Positions 1 to 6,212 of a stretch of 9,468 nucleotides of DNA are shown piece by piece. This DNA comes from an uncultured Gammaproteobacteria bacterium. GTDB taxonomy: Bacteria; Pseudomonadota; Gammaproteobacteria; Pseudomonadales; DT-91. Below the pieces are notes generated by a model, which was not told the DNA's origin, searched no databases, and was given only the letters and a program-made list of their open reading frames with translations. The DNA lies in NCBI GenBank assembly GCA_929200485.1, contig CAKMZU010000127.1, positions 1 to 9,468 of the forward strand, written 5' to 3'. Made by a program: the position numbers and the translations under genes. Numbering within the stretch: position 1 is the stretch's first letter; each line of letters opens with the position of its first letter.

Positions 1-54
1 ACAGAAAAATCTGTGACTGCTGAACCAGACAAATGCTGTGAAACGAAGTACTAG
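1..54 (+). CDS. possible C-terminal tail of an unidentified protein (partial)
   Basis: Frame 1 is open from the first base to a TAG at 52-54 and gives a 17-residue hydrophilic tail ending DKCCETKY; the other two plus-strand frames stop within 21 bases. The gene start lies outside the window. A pair of adjacent cysteines and the charged composition loosely recall the secreted Cys-rich protein encoded convergently just downstream, but 17 residues are too few for any homology claim. The first 14 bases can also form a small hairpin (ACAGA, four A, TCTGT). No family is recognised and chance openness is quite possible. Confidence 0.2.
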   Translation, partial: TEKSVTAEPDKCCETKY

Positions 55-143
55 TTTTTTGCGGTGAAGTTCTCTAGTGGGATGATATAAATCTATTGGT
101 CTTGTTCTGCTTGGTGTGAAACTATCGATAGCTAGAATACCGA
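55..143. other. gap between the convergent ends, no gene seen
   Basis: No ORF with a start signal is visible here. The stretch contains a run of six T at 55-60 directly after the partial plus-strand frame, but no GC-rich stem precedes it, so it is not a convincing terminator. A perfect 10-bp palindrome CTATCGATAG sits at 122-131; it may be chance. Confidence 0.4.
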
Positions 144-266
144 TTATTTCTGGGCGGTTGAGGTGTCTATATTTTCTCCTGTAATCACAAGGTCAGTGTT
201 TTTATTTTGCGTATCTATAAATTTGCTTTGCTGTAGCTTTTCTCTAGGTGCTTTGATTGTTTTTTG
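144..266 (-). pseudogene. out-of-frame continuation of the secreted hypothetical protein
   Basis: Read on the minus strand in the +1 frame relative to the 244-672 gene, this stretch is open from the six-A run to a TAA at 144-146. Dropping one A from the run joins the two frames and gives a 175-residue protein, with 39 new residues after Ser136 rich in Lys, Gln, Asn, Thr and Asp, matching the composition of the preceding domain. This extension has no start signal of its own. It is therefore read as the detached C-terminus of the same gene, either by mutation, by sequencing error in a homopolymer, or through slippage. Chance openness of about 40 codons in AT-rich DNA cannot be excluded. Confidence 0.35.
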
Positions 267-672
267 AGGGGAGTTGTTCGCATTTGTCACTATTTGGATC
301 TACTGTGTGTGCGTTGAAAAGGTTTATAAGTCCCTCTTTTTCAGCATTATCTTCTGTTTGCCCGTCTTTTGTGTCATCTGCTTTTGTTTTCGGGATGGTA
401 ATTGGTTTTGAATGTTTGGGGTCGTTAGGTTTAGCTACATATGTCCCTTCTCCGGTTTTTGCCTTTTCTGTCAGCCGTTCGTAGACTTGAGTGCCCTTGG
501 GTTCATTCTCTTCATTAAATGTATCATAGTTGTTGTCTTTTGCGCAGCATAGACAGCAGTAGCCTAAAATGCGTGAGAATATGTTGTTTAGCCTCCCTGC
601 GTGGGTCGGATTGATAGAAGTCAAAGTGAAAAGTAATGCTAATACTGCGGGTAATGATTTTTTGGTGGGCAT
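244..672 (-). CDS. small secreted Cys-rich hypothetical protein, probably frameshifted at its 3' end
   Basis: This 142-residue protein is not recognised as any family. Residues 1-25 are a classical Sec signal peptide: Lys4-Lys5, a hydrophobic core at about 8-20, and a likely cleavage site THA|G after residue 25. The mature part begins with a cysteine cluster (CCLCC, residues 39-43) and then becomes strongly hydrophilic (Lys, Asp, Glu, Asn, Thr, Pro), with one more Cys at 131. Export to the periplasm or beyond, with possible disulfide or metal chemistry, is inference. The ATG start is chosen for the signal peptide; no good Shine-Dalgarno precedes it and no convincing promoter was found in 673-787. 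The +1 frame continues for 39 protein-like codons past an A6 run (260-265), so the present TAG may be a mutational truncation or a phase-variable or sequencing artefact. The antisense ORF at 257-484 looks like a shadow. Confidence 0.6.
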   Translation of the reverse strand: MPTKKSLPAVLALLFTLTSINPTHAGRLNNIFSRILGYCCLCCAKDNNYDTFNEENEPKGTQVYERLTEKAKTGEGTYVAKPNDPKHSKPITIPKTKADDTKDGQTEDNAEKEGLINLFNAHTVDPNSDKCEQLPSKNNQST

Positions 673-787
673 AAGCAGGCTGTGAATGATTTGAAAAAGA
701 AGTATTGATATAGGATTCCTCGGAAGTTGATTGTATGACTATAAATGGAGTAATAAGTTTAATAGGATGTCAGTAAAAATCAGGCAT

Positions 788-816
788 AAAAAAACAGGCT
801 TTAAGCCTGTTTTTTT
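788..816 (-). terminator. Rho-independent terminator of rpsT
   Basis: Seven A (788-794), a CAGGC/GCCTG stem with TTTAA loop (795-809), then seven T (810-816). It lies about 40 bases past the rpsT stop and reads as stem plus T-tract on the minus strand. Because both flanks are homopolymers it would also work on the plus strand. Confidence 0.85.
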
Positions 817-854
817 ATCTTTTGATACACTCAGAATGAGTGGATAAGGGTAGT

Positions 855-1118
855 TTACGCCATTGCTGCAACTTTTTTGTTAAGTCGGCTTTTAAGTCGG
901 GCAGCTTTGTTCTTGTGGATGATGCCTTTGTTAACCATGCTGTCAATGACGGGAACAGCAACTTTGTAAGATTCAGCTGCTTGTTCTTTTTGGTTGGCTT
1001 CAACGGCGGCGATCACTTTTTTGATGTAAGTGCGAACCATTGAGCGCTGACTTGCATTTTTTATACGCGCCTTTTCAGCCTGACGAGCACGTTTTTTTGC
1101 TTGTGGAGAGTTGGCCAC
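855..1118 (-). CDS. rpsT: 30S ribosomal protein S20
   Basis: S20 binds 16S rRNA early in small-subunit assembly. The 87-residue length is typical, and the N-terminus ANSPQAKKRARQAEKAR, the central SMVRTYIKKVIAAV helix and the C-terminal GIIHKNKAARLKSRLNKKV block are family hallmarks; the protein is basic and helical throughout. The start codon is GTG (1116-1118), preceded by AGAGG with about 7 bases of spacing. E. coli rpsT uses UUG, and a weak start is tied there to autogenous control by S20, so a non-ATG start here probably serves the same purpose (inference). It is monocistronic: own promoter at 1186-1214, a hairpin in the leader at 1141-1158, terminator at 788-816. The overlapping ORFs at 815-1003 and 840-1043 are shadows. 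Confidence 0.98.
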   Translation of the reverse strand: MANSPQAKKRARQAEKARIKNASQRSMVRTYIKKVIAAVEANQKEQAAESYKVAVPVIDSMVNKGIIHKNKAARLKSRLNKKVAAMA

Positions 1119-1140
1119 GATAATGCCTCTTTACAGTTTT

Positions 1141-1158
1141 AAAGACAGTTAAGTCTTT
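1141..1158 (-). promoter_or_regulatory. hairpin in the rpsT leader
   Basis: On the minus strand AAAGAC, six bases of loop, then GTCTTT form a perfect 6-bp stem in the 5' untranslated region, about ten bases upstream of the AGAGG ribosome binding site. It could take part in S20 autoregulation or stabilise the leader; it is AT-rich and modest, so function is inference. Confidence 0.35.
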
Positions 1159-1185
1159 TTGTTTCAGAATAAAATTGAGGGCGAA

Positions 1186-1214
1186 ATTTTCCAGATTTTC
1201 ATCCAGGTTGTCAA
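1186..1214 (-). promoter_or_regulatory. sigma-70 promoter of rpsT with GC-rich discriminator
   Basis: On the minus strand a perfect -35 TTGACA (1209-1214) is followed after exactly 17 bases by GAAAAT (1186-1191, four of six consensus bases). The bases after the -10 read TTCGCCC, a GC-rich discriminator as in rRNA and ribosomal protein promoters that respond negatively to ppGpp. The predicted transcript start leaves a leader of about 60 bases. Confidence 0.65.
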
Positions 1215-1289
1215 GAAGATTTTAGGGGATGGCGCCAATTAAATGTTAAGCAGCAACAGAAGATTAAAATCAATTGAGGTTTCCTTAAT

Positions 1290-1661
1290 CTAGCTGAAAT
1301 TGTCGATAAAAATAAAGCTCCATGTAATAGCAACCAATATCAAGCTTAAGAAAACGGCTGCTGAGCCAATATCTTTCGCTTGGCCGGATAAAGGGTGCCT
1401 TTCATCACTTATGCGATCAACAACGGCTTCAATAGCGGAATTGACCAGTTCCATAAGGACGACGATAAAACAAACAGCAATCAGCAACGCGCGTTCAAGG
1501 CCCGTTTCTCCGACCCAGAATGCCAGAGGCGTCATGATGATCATAGCGCAAGCTTCTTGCCGAAAAGCCGCTTCATTAACCCAGGCGGCTTTAAGCCCCT
1601 TAATGGAATAACCCGTTGCTGCTTTGATGCGGGCAAAGCCGGTTTTTTGGGGTTTATTCAT
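1290..1661 (-). CDS. dgkA: diacylglycerol kinase (prokaryotic, integral membrane)
   Basis: DgkA phosphorylates diacylglycerol with ATP to give phosphatidic acid at the inner membrane, recycling the lipid released during periplasmic glucan and LPS modification. The protein has 123 residues (E. coli 122) and aligns nearly end to end: N-terminal surface helix with GYSIKGLKAAWVNEAAFRQE, three membrane helices at about 37-50, 57-80 and 99-119, and the catalytic motif ELVNSAIEAVVDR. The active-site residues known from E. coli are all present: Glu30, Glu71, Asn74, Glu78, Lys96 and Asp97. The ATG at 1659-1661 has only a weak AGG four bases upstream. A 20-codon ORF with a perfect ribosome binding site ends 13 bases before it. 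A 7-bp inverted repeat (1261-1267 / 1285-1291) spans the stop codon but lacks a T-tract, so transcription may run on towards rpsT. Confidence 0.97.
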   Translation of the reverse strand: MNKPQKTGFARIKAATGYSIKGLKAAWVNEAAFRQEACAMIIMTPLAFWVGETGLERALLIAVCFIVVLMELVNSAIEAVVDRISDERHPLSGQAKDIGSAAVFLSLILVAITWSFIFIDNFS

Positions 1662-1674
1662 GGTGCCTACTTAT

Positions 1675-1737
1675 TTATTCGTTGTGTTTAATTAGACTTA
1701 TTGTTAGTTTTGCTTTCCGCAAATTTAAGCAGAACAT
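1675..1737 (-). CDS. possible 20-residue leader ORF upstream of dgkA
   Basis: On the minus strand a full consensus AGGAGG (1745-1750), seven bases of spacer and ATG (1735-1737) open a 20-codon frame beginning MFCLNLRKAKL and closing with TAA at 1675-1677, 13 bases before the dgkA ATG. The arrangement fits a leader peptide or translational-coupling ORF. It overlaps the region directly upstream of nadE on the other strand. The only promoter hint further upstream is a TATGAT (1769-1774) inside the nadE coding region with no matching -35. The peptide has no recognised similarity; the perfect ribosome binding site is the main reason to list it. Confidence 0.35.
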   Translation of the reverse strand: MFCLNLRKAKLTISLIKHNE

Positions 1738-1750
1738 AAAGATACCTCCT

Positions 1751-3403
1751 ATGCAAAGCTTTACTGTCATCATAGCGGAAATTGATACCTTGGTTGGCGA
1801 CATTGATGGGAATACCCAAAAAATTATCGATTCAGCGATTGATGCGGAGTCTCAGGGGGCTGATTTAGTGCTCTTTCCTGAGCTCACTTTAACGGGTTAT
1901 CCACCGGAAGATCTTCTATTAAGGGAGAGCTTAAAGCCTCGAATCGATGATGGGATGACATTGTTGAAGCAGGCGAATTTTAAATCAAAAAGTGCCTGGG
2001 TGGTTGGATTGCCGTTATCTACGGTTAGTGGAAAGCTTTTTAACAGTGCGCAAGTCCTTTATCAGGGTGAAATTCTTGCGACTTACCATAAGCAGAAATT
2101 GCCCAGCTATCAGGTGTTTGATGAACATCGTTATTTTGAGGCGGGGAGTGAGGCGGTTGCCTTTTCATTGAAAGAAATGCGATTTGCCTTAACTATCTGT
2201 GAGGATGTTTGGCATGAATCGCCAATTCAAGAAGCTGCGAAACTGGGTGTGGATTGTATTTTAAATTTAAACGCCTCGCCTTTTCATCAGGGTAAGCAAC
2301 AAGAACGGCTTGAGTTGTTAAGTTCTCATATCGAGAATTGTCAGATTCCTATTGTTTATGCTAATGCGGTGGGTGGTCAGGATGAGTTGGTATTTGATGG
2401 GGGTTCAATGGCGCTGGACGCCAATCAAAATTTGAAAGTCCAAGCCCCTTTTTTTAAAGAAGCCTTGGTGTCTGTTGGGTTTTCATTGCGAGAAGGTCAA
2501 TGGTTGATGCAAGATGGTGAGGTTTCACCTGCGCAGGCGCCATTGGAGGAGCTCTGGCAGGCACTGGTGCTGGGTGTAAAAGATTATGTGCATAAAAACG
2601 GTTTCAAAGGGGCGTTGCTAGGGCTTTCAGGGGGCATTGATTCAGCATTGACCCTTGCACTCGCGGTGGAAGCCTTAGGCGCTGAAAATGTGATGGCTGT
2701 GATGATGCCATTTCGTTACACGTCACAAATGAGTGTGGAAGATGCCGGGATTCAGGCTGAAAGGCTAGGTGTTCAGTACGATACCATTGCGATAGAGCCT
2801 ATGTATGATGCCTTTATGTCATCCTTGTCTGGGCAATTTGCAGGCACAGAAAAAGATACCACCGAAGAAAATATTCAAGCACGAACGCGCGGCGTGCTTT
2901 TGATGTCACTGAGCAATAAAAAAGGTTATTTGCTGATAACAACAGGAAATAAATCAGAAATTTCTGTGGGTTATTGCACTCTTTATGGCGATATGGCTGG
3001 TGGTTTTAATGTCATTAAAAACGTACCGAAAACCACCGTTTTTGCGTTGGCGCGTTCAATTAATGAGAAAGCGAAAAAAAATGGCGAGCCACCAGTCATT
3101 CCCGAGCGTGTGATAGAGCGGCCACCGTCAGCCGAACTGTCGCCCGATCAAAAAGATGAAGACTCCCTTCCACTCTATGACGTGCTTGATGAAATTTTGT
3201 ATCGATATATTGAGTGCGATGAAAGTGCGCATACTATTATTGCCGCAGGTTTCAACGAAGATGAGGTTAACCGGGTTATTCGATTAGTTGATCTTAATGA
3301 ATACAAAAGAAGACAGGCTGCGATTGGTGTCAGAATTTCGCAAAGAGATTTCGGTCGGGATAGGCGTTATCCGATCACTAATGGCTGGAGGATAGGGAAA
3401 TAA
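1751..3403 (+). CDS. nadE: glutamine-dependent NAD(+) synthetase
   Basis: This cytosolic enzyme makes NAD from nicotinic acid adenine dinucleotide using ATP, with ammonia channelled from its own glutaminase domain. The 550-residue product, numbered from the ATG at 1751, starts with a nitrilase-type amidase domain (about 1-255) with the Glu44 (FPELTLTGYPPEDL), Lys114 (KQKLPSYQVFDE) and Cys150 (TICEDVW) triad. The synthetase domain (about 265-550) carries the ATP pyrophosphatase loop SGGIDS at 293-298 and the TGNKSEISVGYCTLYGDM block near 398-415. The frame is open back to a TTG at 1682, but family alignment places the start at MQSFTVIIAE, so the 23 extra residues are rejected. The start is unusual: the bases directly before it are ACCTCCT, the complement of a Shine-Dalgarno, and no proper ribosome binding site exists. 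It ends convergent with bamD. Confidence 0.96.
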   Translation: MQSFTVIIAEIDTLVGDIDGNTQKIIDSAIDAESQGADLVLFPELTLTGYPPEDLLLRESLKPRIDDGMTLLKQANFKSKSAWVVGLPLSTVSGKLFNSAQVLYQGEILATYHKQKLPSYQVFDEHRYFEAGSEAVAFSLKEMRFALTICEDVWHESPIQEAAKLGVDCILNLNASPFHQGKQQERLELLSSHIENCQIPIVYANAVGGQDELVFDGGSMALDANQNLKVQAPFFKEALVSVGFSLREGQWLMQDGEVSPAQAPLEELWQALVLGVKDYVHKNGFKGALLGLSGGIDSALTLALAVEALGAENVMAVMMPFRYTSQMSVEDAGIQAERLGVQYDTIAIEPMYDAFMSSLSGQFAGTEKDTTEENIQARTRGVLLMSLSNKKGYLLITTGNKSEISVGYCTLYGDMAGGFNVIKNVPKTTVFALARSINEKAKKNGEPPVIPERVIERPPSAELSPDQKDEDSLPLYDVLDEILYRYIECDESAHTIIAAGFNEDEVNRVIRLVDLNEYKRRQAAIGVRISQRDFGRDRRYPITNGWRIGK

Positions 3404-3466
3404 CGTATTTTCTGGTATTTACAAAATCTGAGTAGTGTTTTTACTTATATGATTCTCAGTTAACGT

Positions 3467-3507
3467 CTGCAGACAAATCTCATGGCTTTCTTGGGTTTTG
3501 TCCGCAG
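3467..3507 (-). repeat. inverted repeat between nadE and bamD
   Basis: The 11-base arms CTGCAGACAAA (3467-3477) and TTTGTCCGCAG (3497-3507) are complementary except at one position. On the minus-strand transcript that position is a G-U wobble, so the stem is fully paired as RNA downstream of bamD; on the plus strand it is an A-C mismatch. The loop is 19 bases. No T-tract follows on either strand, so it is a candidate 3'-end stabilising hairpin or weak terminator rather than a proven one. Confidence 0.4.
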
Positions 3508-3553
3508 TTGAGCGCTACTTCGTAAGCTTTTGGATTAGAGCTTCGTGTGGAGG

Positions 3554-4444
3554 TTATCTTGATTTAACGGGTGAGCGTAATCCATTCGTTCCTTCTGCGG
3601 CCGCTTTGATTTCTGATGCCTGAAGAGTATATTTGGGGTTAAATGAACCGTCTTTTTTAAGCGCTAAATGTTCGGGATAGTTTTGCTTTAATACCCGTAG
3701 TGTGTCATTGGCTAATCTATCCATGCCCATCATTTGATAGCCTTGAATCATGACGGCTAGAGCGTCACCAACAGCTGTGGACCGTTGGAAGTGTTCCACT
3801 ACATAGCTGCCACGATTAACGGCGGCTGTGTATGCACCGCGTCTTAAATAAAAGTCGGCAATATGCACTTCATGACGCGCAAGAATGTTTCTTAAATAGA
3901 TCATACGTCCTCTAGCATCGGCAGCAAACCGGCTATCAGGGTATTTATTTAATAGTTCTGCAAAGTTGTTGAATGACTCTTTGGCGGCGCTAGGGTCGCG
4001 CTCACTCATATCCAGGTTGAAGAAACGATCGAAGATGGAGCGGTTGGCGTCAAAGGCAGCTAATCCTCGGTAATAATAGGCATAATCAGATTCCGGGTGG
4101 TTGACATGAAGGCGGATAAAGCGGTCAGCAGAAACAATGGCTGCTTCGTATTCGGACGCTTTATACTGCGCTAAAATAAGTTCCAGCTGTGCATTTTCAG
4201 CGTATTGCCCAAATGGAAACCGATTTTCAAGCATTTGGTAAGCTTCAATCGCTTGTGTGAATTTATGGTCAGCCATGTAACTGCGTGCTTTTTGGTAGAG
4301 TCTATCTTCGCTCATAAACTCCATTTGATTTTGTTTGTTTGTTGCACAGCCAACAAACAGGACGCAGGACAATAAACTGACGAGAAGCCAAAAACGGGAT
4401 AAAATCATAAAAACAAAGATAAATTTCATTGGAAAACACCGCAT
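3554..4444 (-). CDS. bamD: outer membrane assembly lipoprotein BamD (ComL/YfiO)
   Basis: BamD is the essential periplasm-facing lipoprotein of the BAM complex that folds beta-barrel proteins into the outer membrane. The product has a hydrophobic signal sequence and a lipoprotein cysteine at Cys33 (VLFVGC; Phe at -3 is slightly off the lipobox), then TPR-type helix pairs with family landmarks: LENRFPFGQYAENAQLEL (about 72-89), DRFIRLHVNHPESDYAYYYRGL (about 106-127) and YPDSRFAADARGRMIYLRN (about 167-185). At 296 residues it exceeds the E. coli precursor (245), largely through a longer N-terminus and a C-terminal tail of roughly 30 residues ending RSPVKSR. Start choice is uncertain: Met1 (4444), Met6 (4429, giving MKFIFVFM) or Met13 (4408) all leave a usable signal peptide, and Met6 has the best signal-peptide N-terminus. 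It is divergent from rluD by 42 bp, as in E. coli. Confidence 0.95.
   Translation of the reverse strand: MRCFPMKFIFVFMILSRFWLLVSLLSCVLFVGCATNKQNQMEFMSEDRLYQKARSYMADHKFTQAIEAYQMLENRFPFGQYAENAQLELILAQYKASEYEAAIVSADRFIRLHVNHPESDYAYYYRGLAAFDANRSIFDRFFNLDMSERDPSAAKESFNNFAELLNKYPDSRFAADARGRMIYLRNILARHEVHIADFYLRRGAYTAAVNRGSYVVEHFQRSTAVGDALAVMIQGYQMMGMDRLANDTLRVLKQNYPEHLALKKDGSFNPKYTLQASEIKAAAEGTNGLRSPVKSR
4377..4405 (+). promoter_or_regulatory. candidate promoter of the rluD-pgeF operon inside the bamD 5' end
   Basis: CTGACG (4377-4382, four of six) and TAAAAT (4400-4405, five of six) are separated by exactly 17 bases. The predicted start near 4412 gives a leader of about 75 bases. Its position inside the bamD signal-peptide codons would explain how divergent genes can be only 42 bp apart. 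Prediction from consensus match only. Confidence 0.4.
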
Positions 4445-4447
4445 TTA

Positions 4448-4478
4448 ATCATAAACTCCGCCCGAACCCAACCGTCAA
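4448..4478 (-). promoter_or_regulatory. candidate promoter of bamD
   Basis: On the minus strand TTGACG (4473-4478, five of six) and TATGAT (4448-4453, five of six) are 19 bases apart, longer than optimal. If used, transcription would start around 4441, downstream of the first base of the longest bamD start codon (4444), which would exclude Met1 and favour Met6 (4429). Prediction only. Confidence 0.35.
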
Positions 4479-4486
4479 GCGAACCG

Positions 4487-5449
4487 ATGTCTGATCCAGA
4501 ACACATTTTTTTAACCGCAATCGTCAATCCTCATCAAACCAATACGCGATTTGATCAAGTATTGGCTGAGTTAATGCCAGAATACTCTCGAGCGAAGTTG
4601 CAAAGCTGGATAAAGTCAGGGCAAATTCGCCTGGATGATCGAGTCGTCAAACCTAAAGAAAAAGTCCTTGAAGGGCAGCAGATTGTTGTCGATGTGACGG
4701 TTGAAGCCGTGGTTGGCTACGAAAAGGCTGAGGCGGTAAATTTTGAAGTAGTCTATGAAGATGACAGCCTTATTGTTGTCAATAAACCGGCGGGTCTTGT
4801 CGTTCACCCAGCCGCAGGCAACTACAATAATACCCTCTTAAATGGGTTGTTGTATCGTTATCCTGAGCTTTCAAATGTGCCGCGAGCGGGCATTGTACAT
4901 CGACTGGACAAAGATACCACAGGCTTGATGGTCGTTGCTCGAACCCTGCCTGCCCATGCAGATCTTGTTGCGCAACTTCAGGAACGCACAGTCTCAAGGC
5001 ACTATCATGCGTTGGTACATGGGGTGATGACAGCGGGTAATACCATCGAAAGCTTAATTGGTCGGCACCCTAAAAACCGTCAAAAGCAGGCAGTACTAGC
5101 GGTCGGAGGCAAAGAAGCCATTACTCATTATCGAGTGGAGGAGCGATATTCGCATCATACGTTAATTCGCTGTGAACTTGAAACTGGTCGAACGCATCAA
5201 ATTCGGGTGCATATGGCGCATGCAGGGTATCCATTGGTCGGTGACCCTCTTTATGGTGGTCGGCCTAAAATTCCCAAAGGTGCGAGTCAATCGTTGATCC
5301 ACGCCTTGCAGACTTTTGGTCGGCAAGCGCTTCATGCTTTTCGCTTGGGGCTGGTGCATCCTGAATCGGGTGATTACTGTGAATGGGAAATTCCAGATGC
5401 ACCTGATATGGTTGAGTTAATCAGACAGTTAAAAATAGAGTCGCTATAA
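4487..5449 (+). CDS. rluD: 23S rRNA pseudouridine synthase RluD
   Basis: RluD isomerises uridines 1911, 1915 and 1917 (E. coli numbering) in helix 69 of 23S rRNA at the intersubunit bridge. The 320-residue product has an N-terminal S4 RNA-binding domain (about 18-75, RFDQVLAELMPEYSRAKLQS) and a RluA-type catalytic domain with NKPAGLVVHPAAGN at 99-112, the catalytic Asp141 in HRLDKDTTGLM, and the later ETGRTHQIRVHMAHAGYPLVGD block. The acidic N-terminus (MSDPEH) follows no clear Shine-Dalgarno. Length and neighbours (bamD divergent, pgeF immediately downstream) support RluD over RluA or RluC. The stop codon directly abuts the pgeF ATG, so the two are surely one operon. ORFs on the opposite strand at 4616-5359 are shadows. 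Confidence 0.96.
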   Translation: MSDPEHIFLTAIVNPHQTNTRFDQVLAELMPEYSRAKLQSWIKSGQIRLDDRVVKPKEKVLEGQQIVVDVTVEAVVGYEKAEAVNFEVVYEDDSLIVVNKPAGLVVHPAAGNYNNTLLNGLLYRYPELSNVPRAGIVHRLDKDTTGLMVVARTLPAHADLVAQLQERTVSRHYHALVHGVMTAGNTIESLIGRHPKNRQKQAVLAVGGKEAITHYRVEERYSHHTLIRCELETGRTHQIRVHMAHAGYPLVGDPLYGGRPKIPKGASQSLIHALQTFGRQALHAFRLGLVHPESGDYCEWEIPDAPDMVELIRQLKIESL

Positions 5450-6211
5450 ATGATTGAGTATTTGTCACTGGTTGATGGTGTTGTTGCAGGATTTACTGAT
5501 CGACTCGGAGGCCGAAGCCTTGGTCAATATGAAGCTTTCAATCTGTCGTATGATGTGGGCGACAATGCTGAAAATGTCACTGAAAACCGAGAAGCGTTAT
5601 TTGCCAGTTTGGATTCTGATTTACGCTGGAGCTGGTTGAAACAGGTACATGGAACGCAGGTATTATCCTTGTCAGATGAGGCTGATTTAACCAAAGATGA
5701 ATTAATTGCGGATGCTTCATTTACACTTCAATCTGGACTGGTTTGTTCGGTTATGACGGCTGATTGTTTGCCTGTATTAATCACCGATAGAAATGCACAG
5801 TTTGTCGCGGCAGTCCATGCGGGTTGGCGATCATTGGCCGGAGGGATATTATTCAGCACGCTGCATGCAGTTGAAAAAGCATTACTGGCTGAAGGTAAAG
5901 AATACGATTGCACGGATGTTGTCGCTTATCTTGGGCCCTGTATCTCAAAAAGGGCTTTTGAGGTCGGCAGTGAAGTAATGGATGAGTTTCTTAAAATCGA
6001 GCCGGAAAAAAGTCAAAAAGCCTTCGAGTTGCAATCTGGCGGAAAGTATTTAGCTGACCTTGTATTGCTGGCTCGAAACCATCTTGAGCAGATGGGGGTT
6101 TCAGCTATTTCGGATTCGGGGTTATGCACCTTTGAAGACGCCGGTAGGTTTTTTTCCTACCGAAGAGATGGTGAAACCGGCCGGATGGCCAGCTTCATTT
6201 ATAAAATATGA
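5450..6211 (+). CDS. pgeF: peptidoglycan editing factor PgeF (YfiH / multicopper-oxidase-like laccase domain family)
   Basis: The family (DUF152, YfiH, LACC1-like) includes E. coli PgeF, which prevents L-Ser replacing L-Ala in the peptidoglycan stem peptide precursor; related proteins show purine nucleoside phosphorylase or adenosine deaminase activity. The 253-residue product carries the three metal-binding residues in their usual contexts: His67 (KQVHGTQV), Cys106 (MTADCLPV) and His123 (AVHAGWRSLAGG), plus the LGPCISKRAFEVG segment at 161-173 and a closing FFSYRRDGETGRMASFI. The ATG starts at the base after the rluD stop (TAAATG) with no strong ribosome binding site, so translational coupling is likely. 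The gene end is 1 bp from the convergent neighbour's stop. The strong hairpin at 6142-6162 lies inside the codons for residues 231-238. Confidence 0.93.
   Translation: MIEYLSLVDGVVAGFTDRLGGRSLGQYEAFNLSYDVGDNAENVTENREALFASLDSDLRWSWLKQVHGTQVLSLSDEADLTKDELIADASFTLQSGLVCSVMTADCLPVLITDRNAQFVAAVHAGWRSLAGGILFSTLHAVEKALLAEGKEYDCTDVVAYLGPCISKRAFEVGSEVMDEFLKIEPEKSQKAFELQSGGKYLADLVLLARNHLEQMGVSAISDSGLCTFEDAGRFFSYRRDGETGRMASFIYKI
6142..6162. repeat. perfect hairpin inside the pgeF 3' coding region
   Basis: CGGTAGG (6142-6148), seven T (6149-6155) and CCTACCG (6156-6162) form a perfect GC-rich 7-bp stem. No T-tract follows on either strand, so it is not a classical terminator. It sits about 50 bases before the abutting stop codons of two convergent genes, where no intergenic terminator exists. 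Confidence 0.5.
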
Positions 6212-6212
6212 A

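Noticed and set aside
257..484. 75-codon plus-strand ORF opposite the secreted hypothetical gene
   Set aside because: It lies wholly antisense to the frame with a clear signal peptide, has no ribosome binding site, and its Ser/Phe/Val-rich composition is what the opposite strand of a Lys/Asp/Thr-rich gene would give.
815..1043. Extra ORFs overlapping rpsT (815-1003 minus, 840-1043 plus)
   Set aside because: Both are out-of-frame shadows of the clearly assigned S20 gene.
1261..1291. Terminator at the end of dgkA
   Set aside because: AGATTAA and TTAATCT can pair, but the stem is AT-only apart from one pair, has a 17-base loop, overlaps the stop codon and is not followed by a T-tract.
1300..1691. 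Plus-strand ORFs opposite dgkA (1300-1611 and 1395-1691)
   Set aside because: Antisense shadows of a gene with full catalytic-residue conservation; no similarity or start signals of their own.
1682..1750. N-terminal extension of nadE from a TTG at 1682
   Set aside because: The 23 extra residues do not fit the family N-terminus, which begins just before the VIIAEIDTLVGD segment; the ATG at 1751 matches. The TTG is also not preceded by a ribosome binding site.
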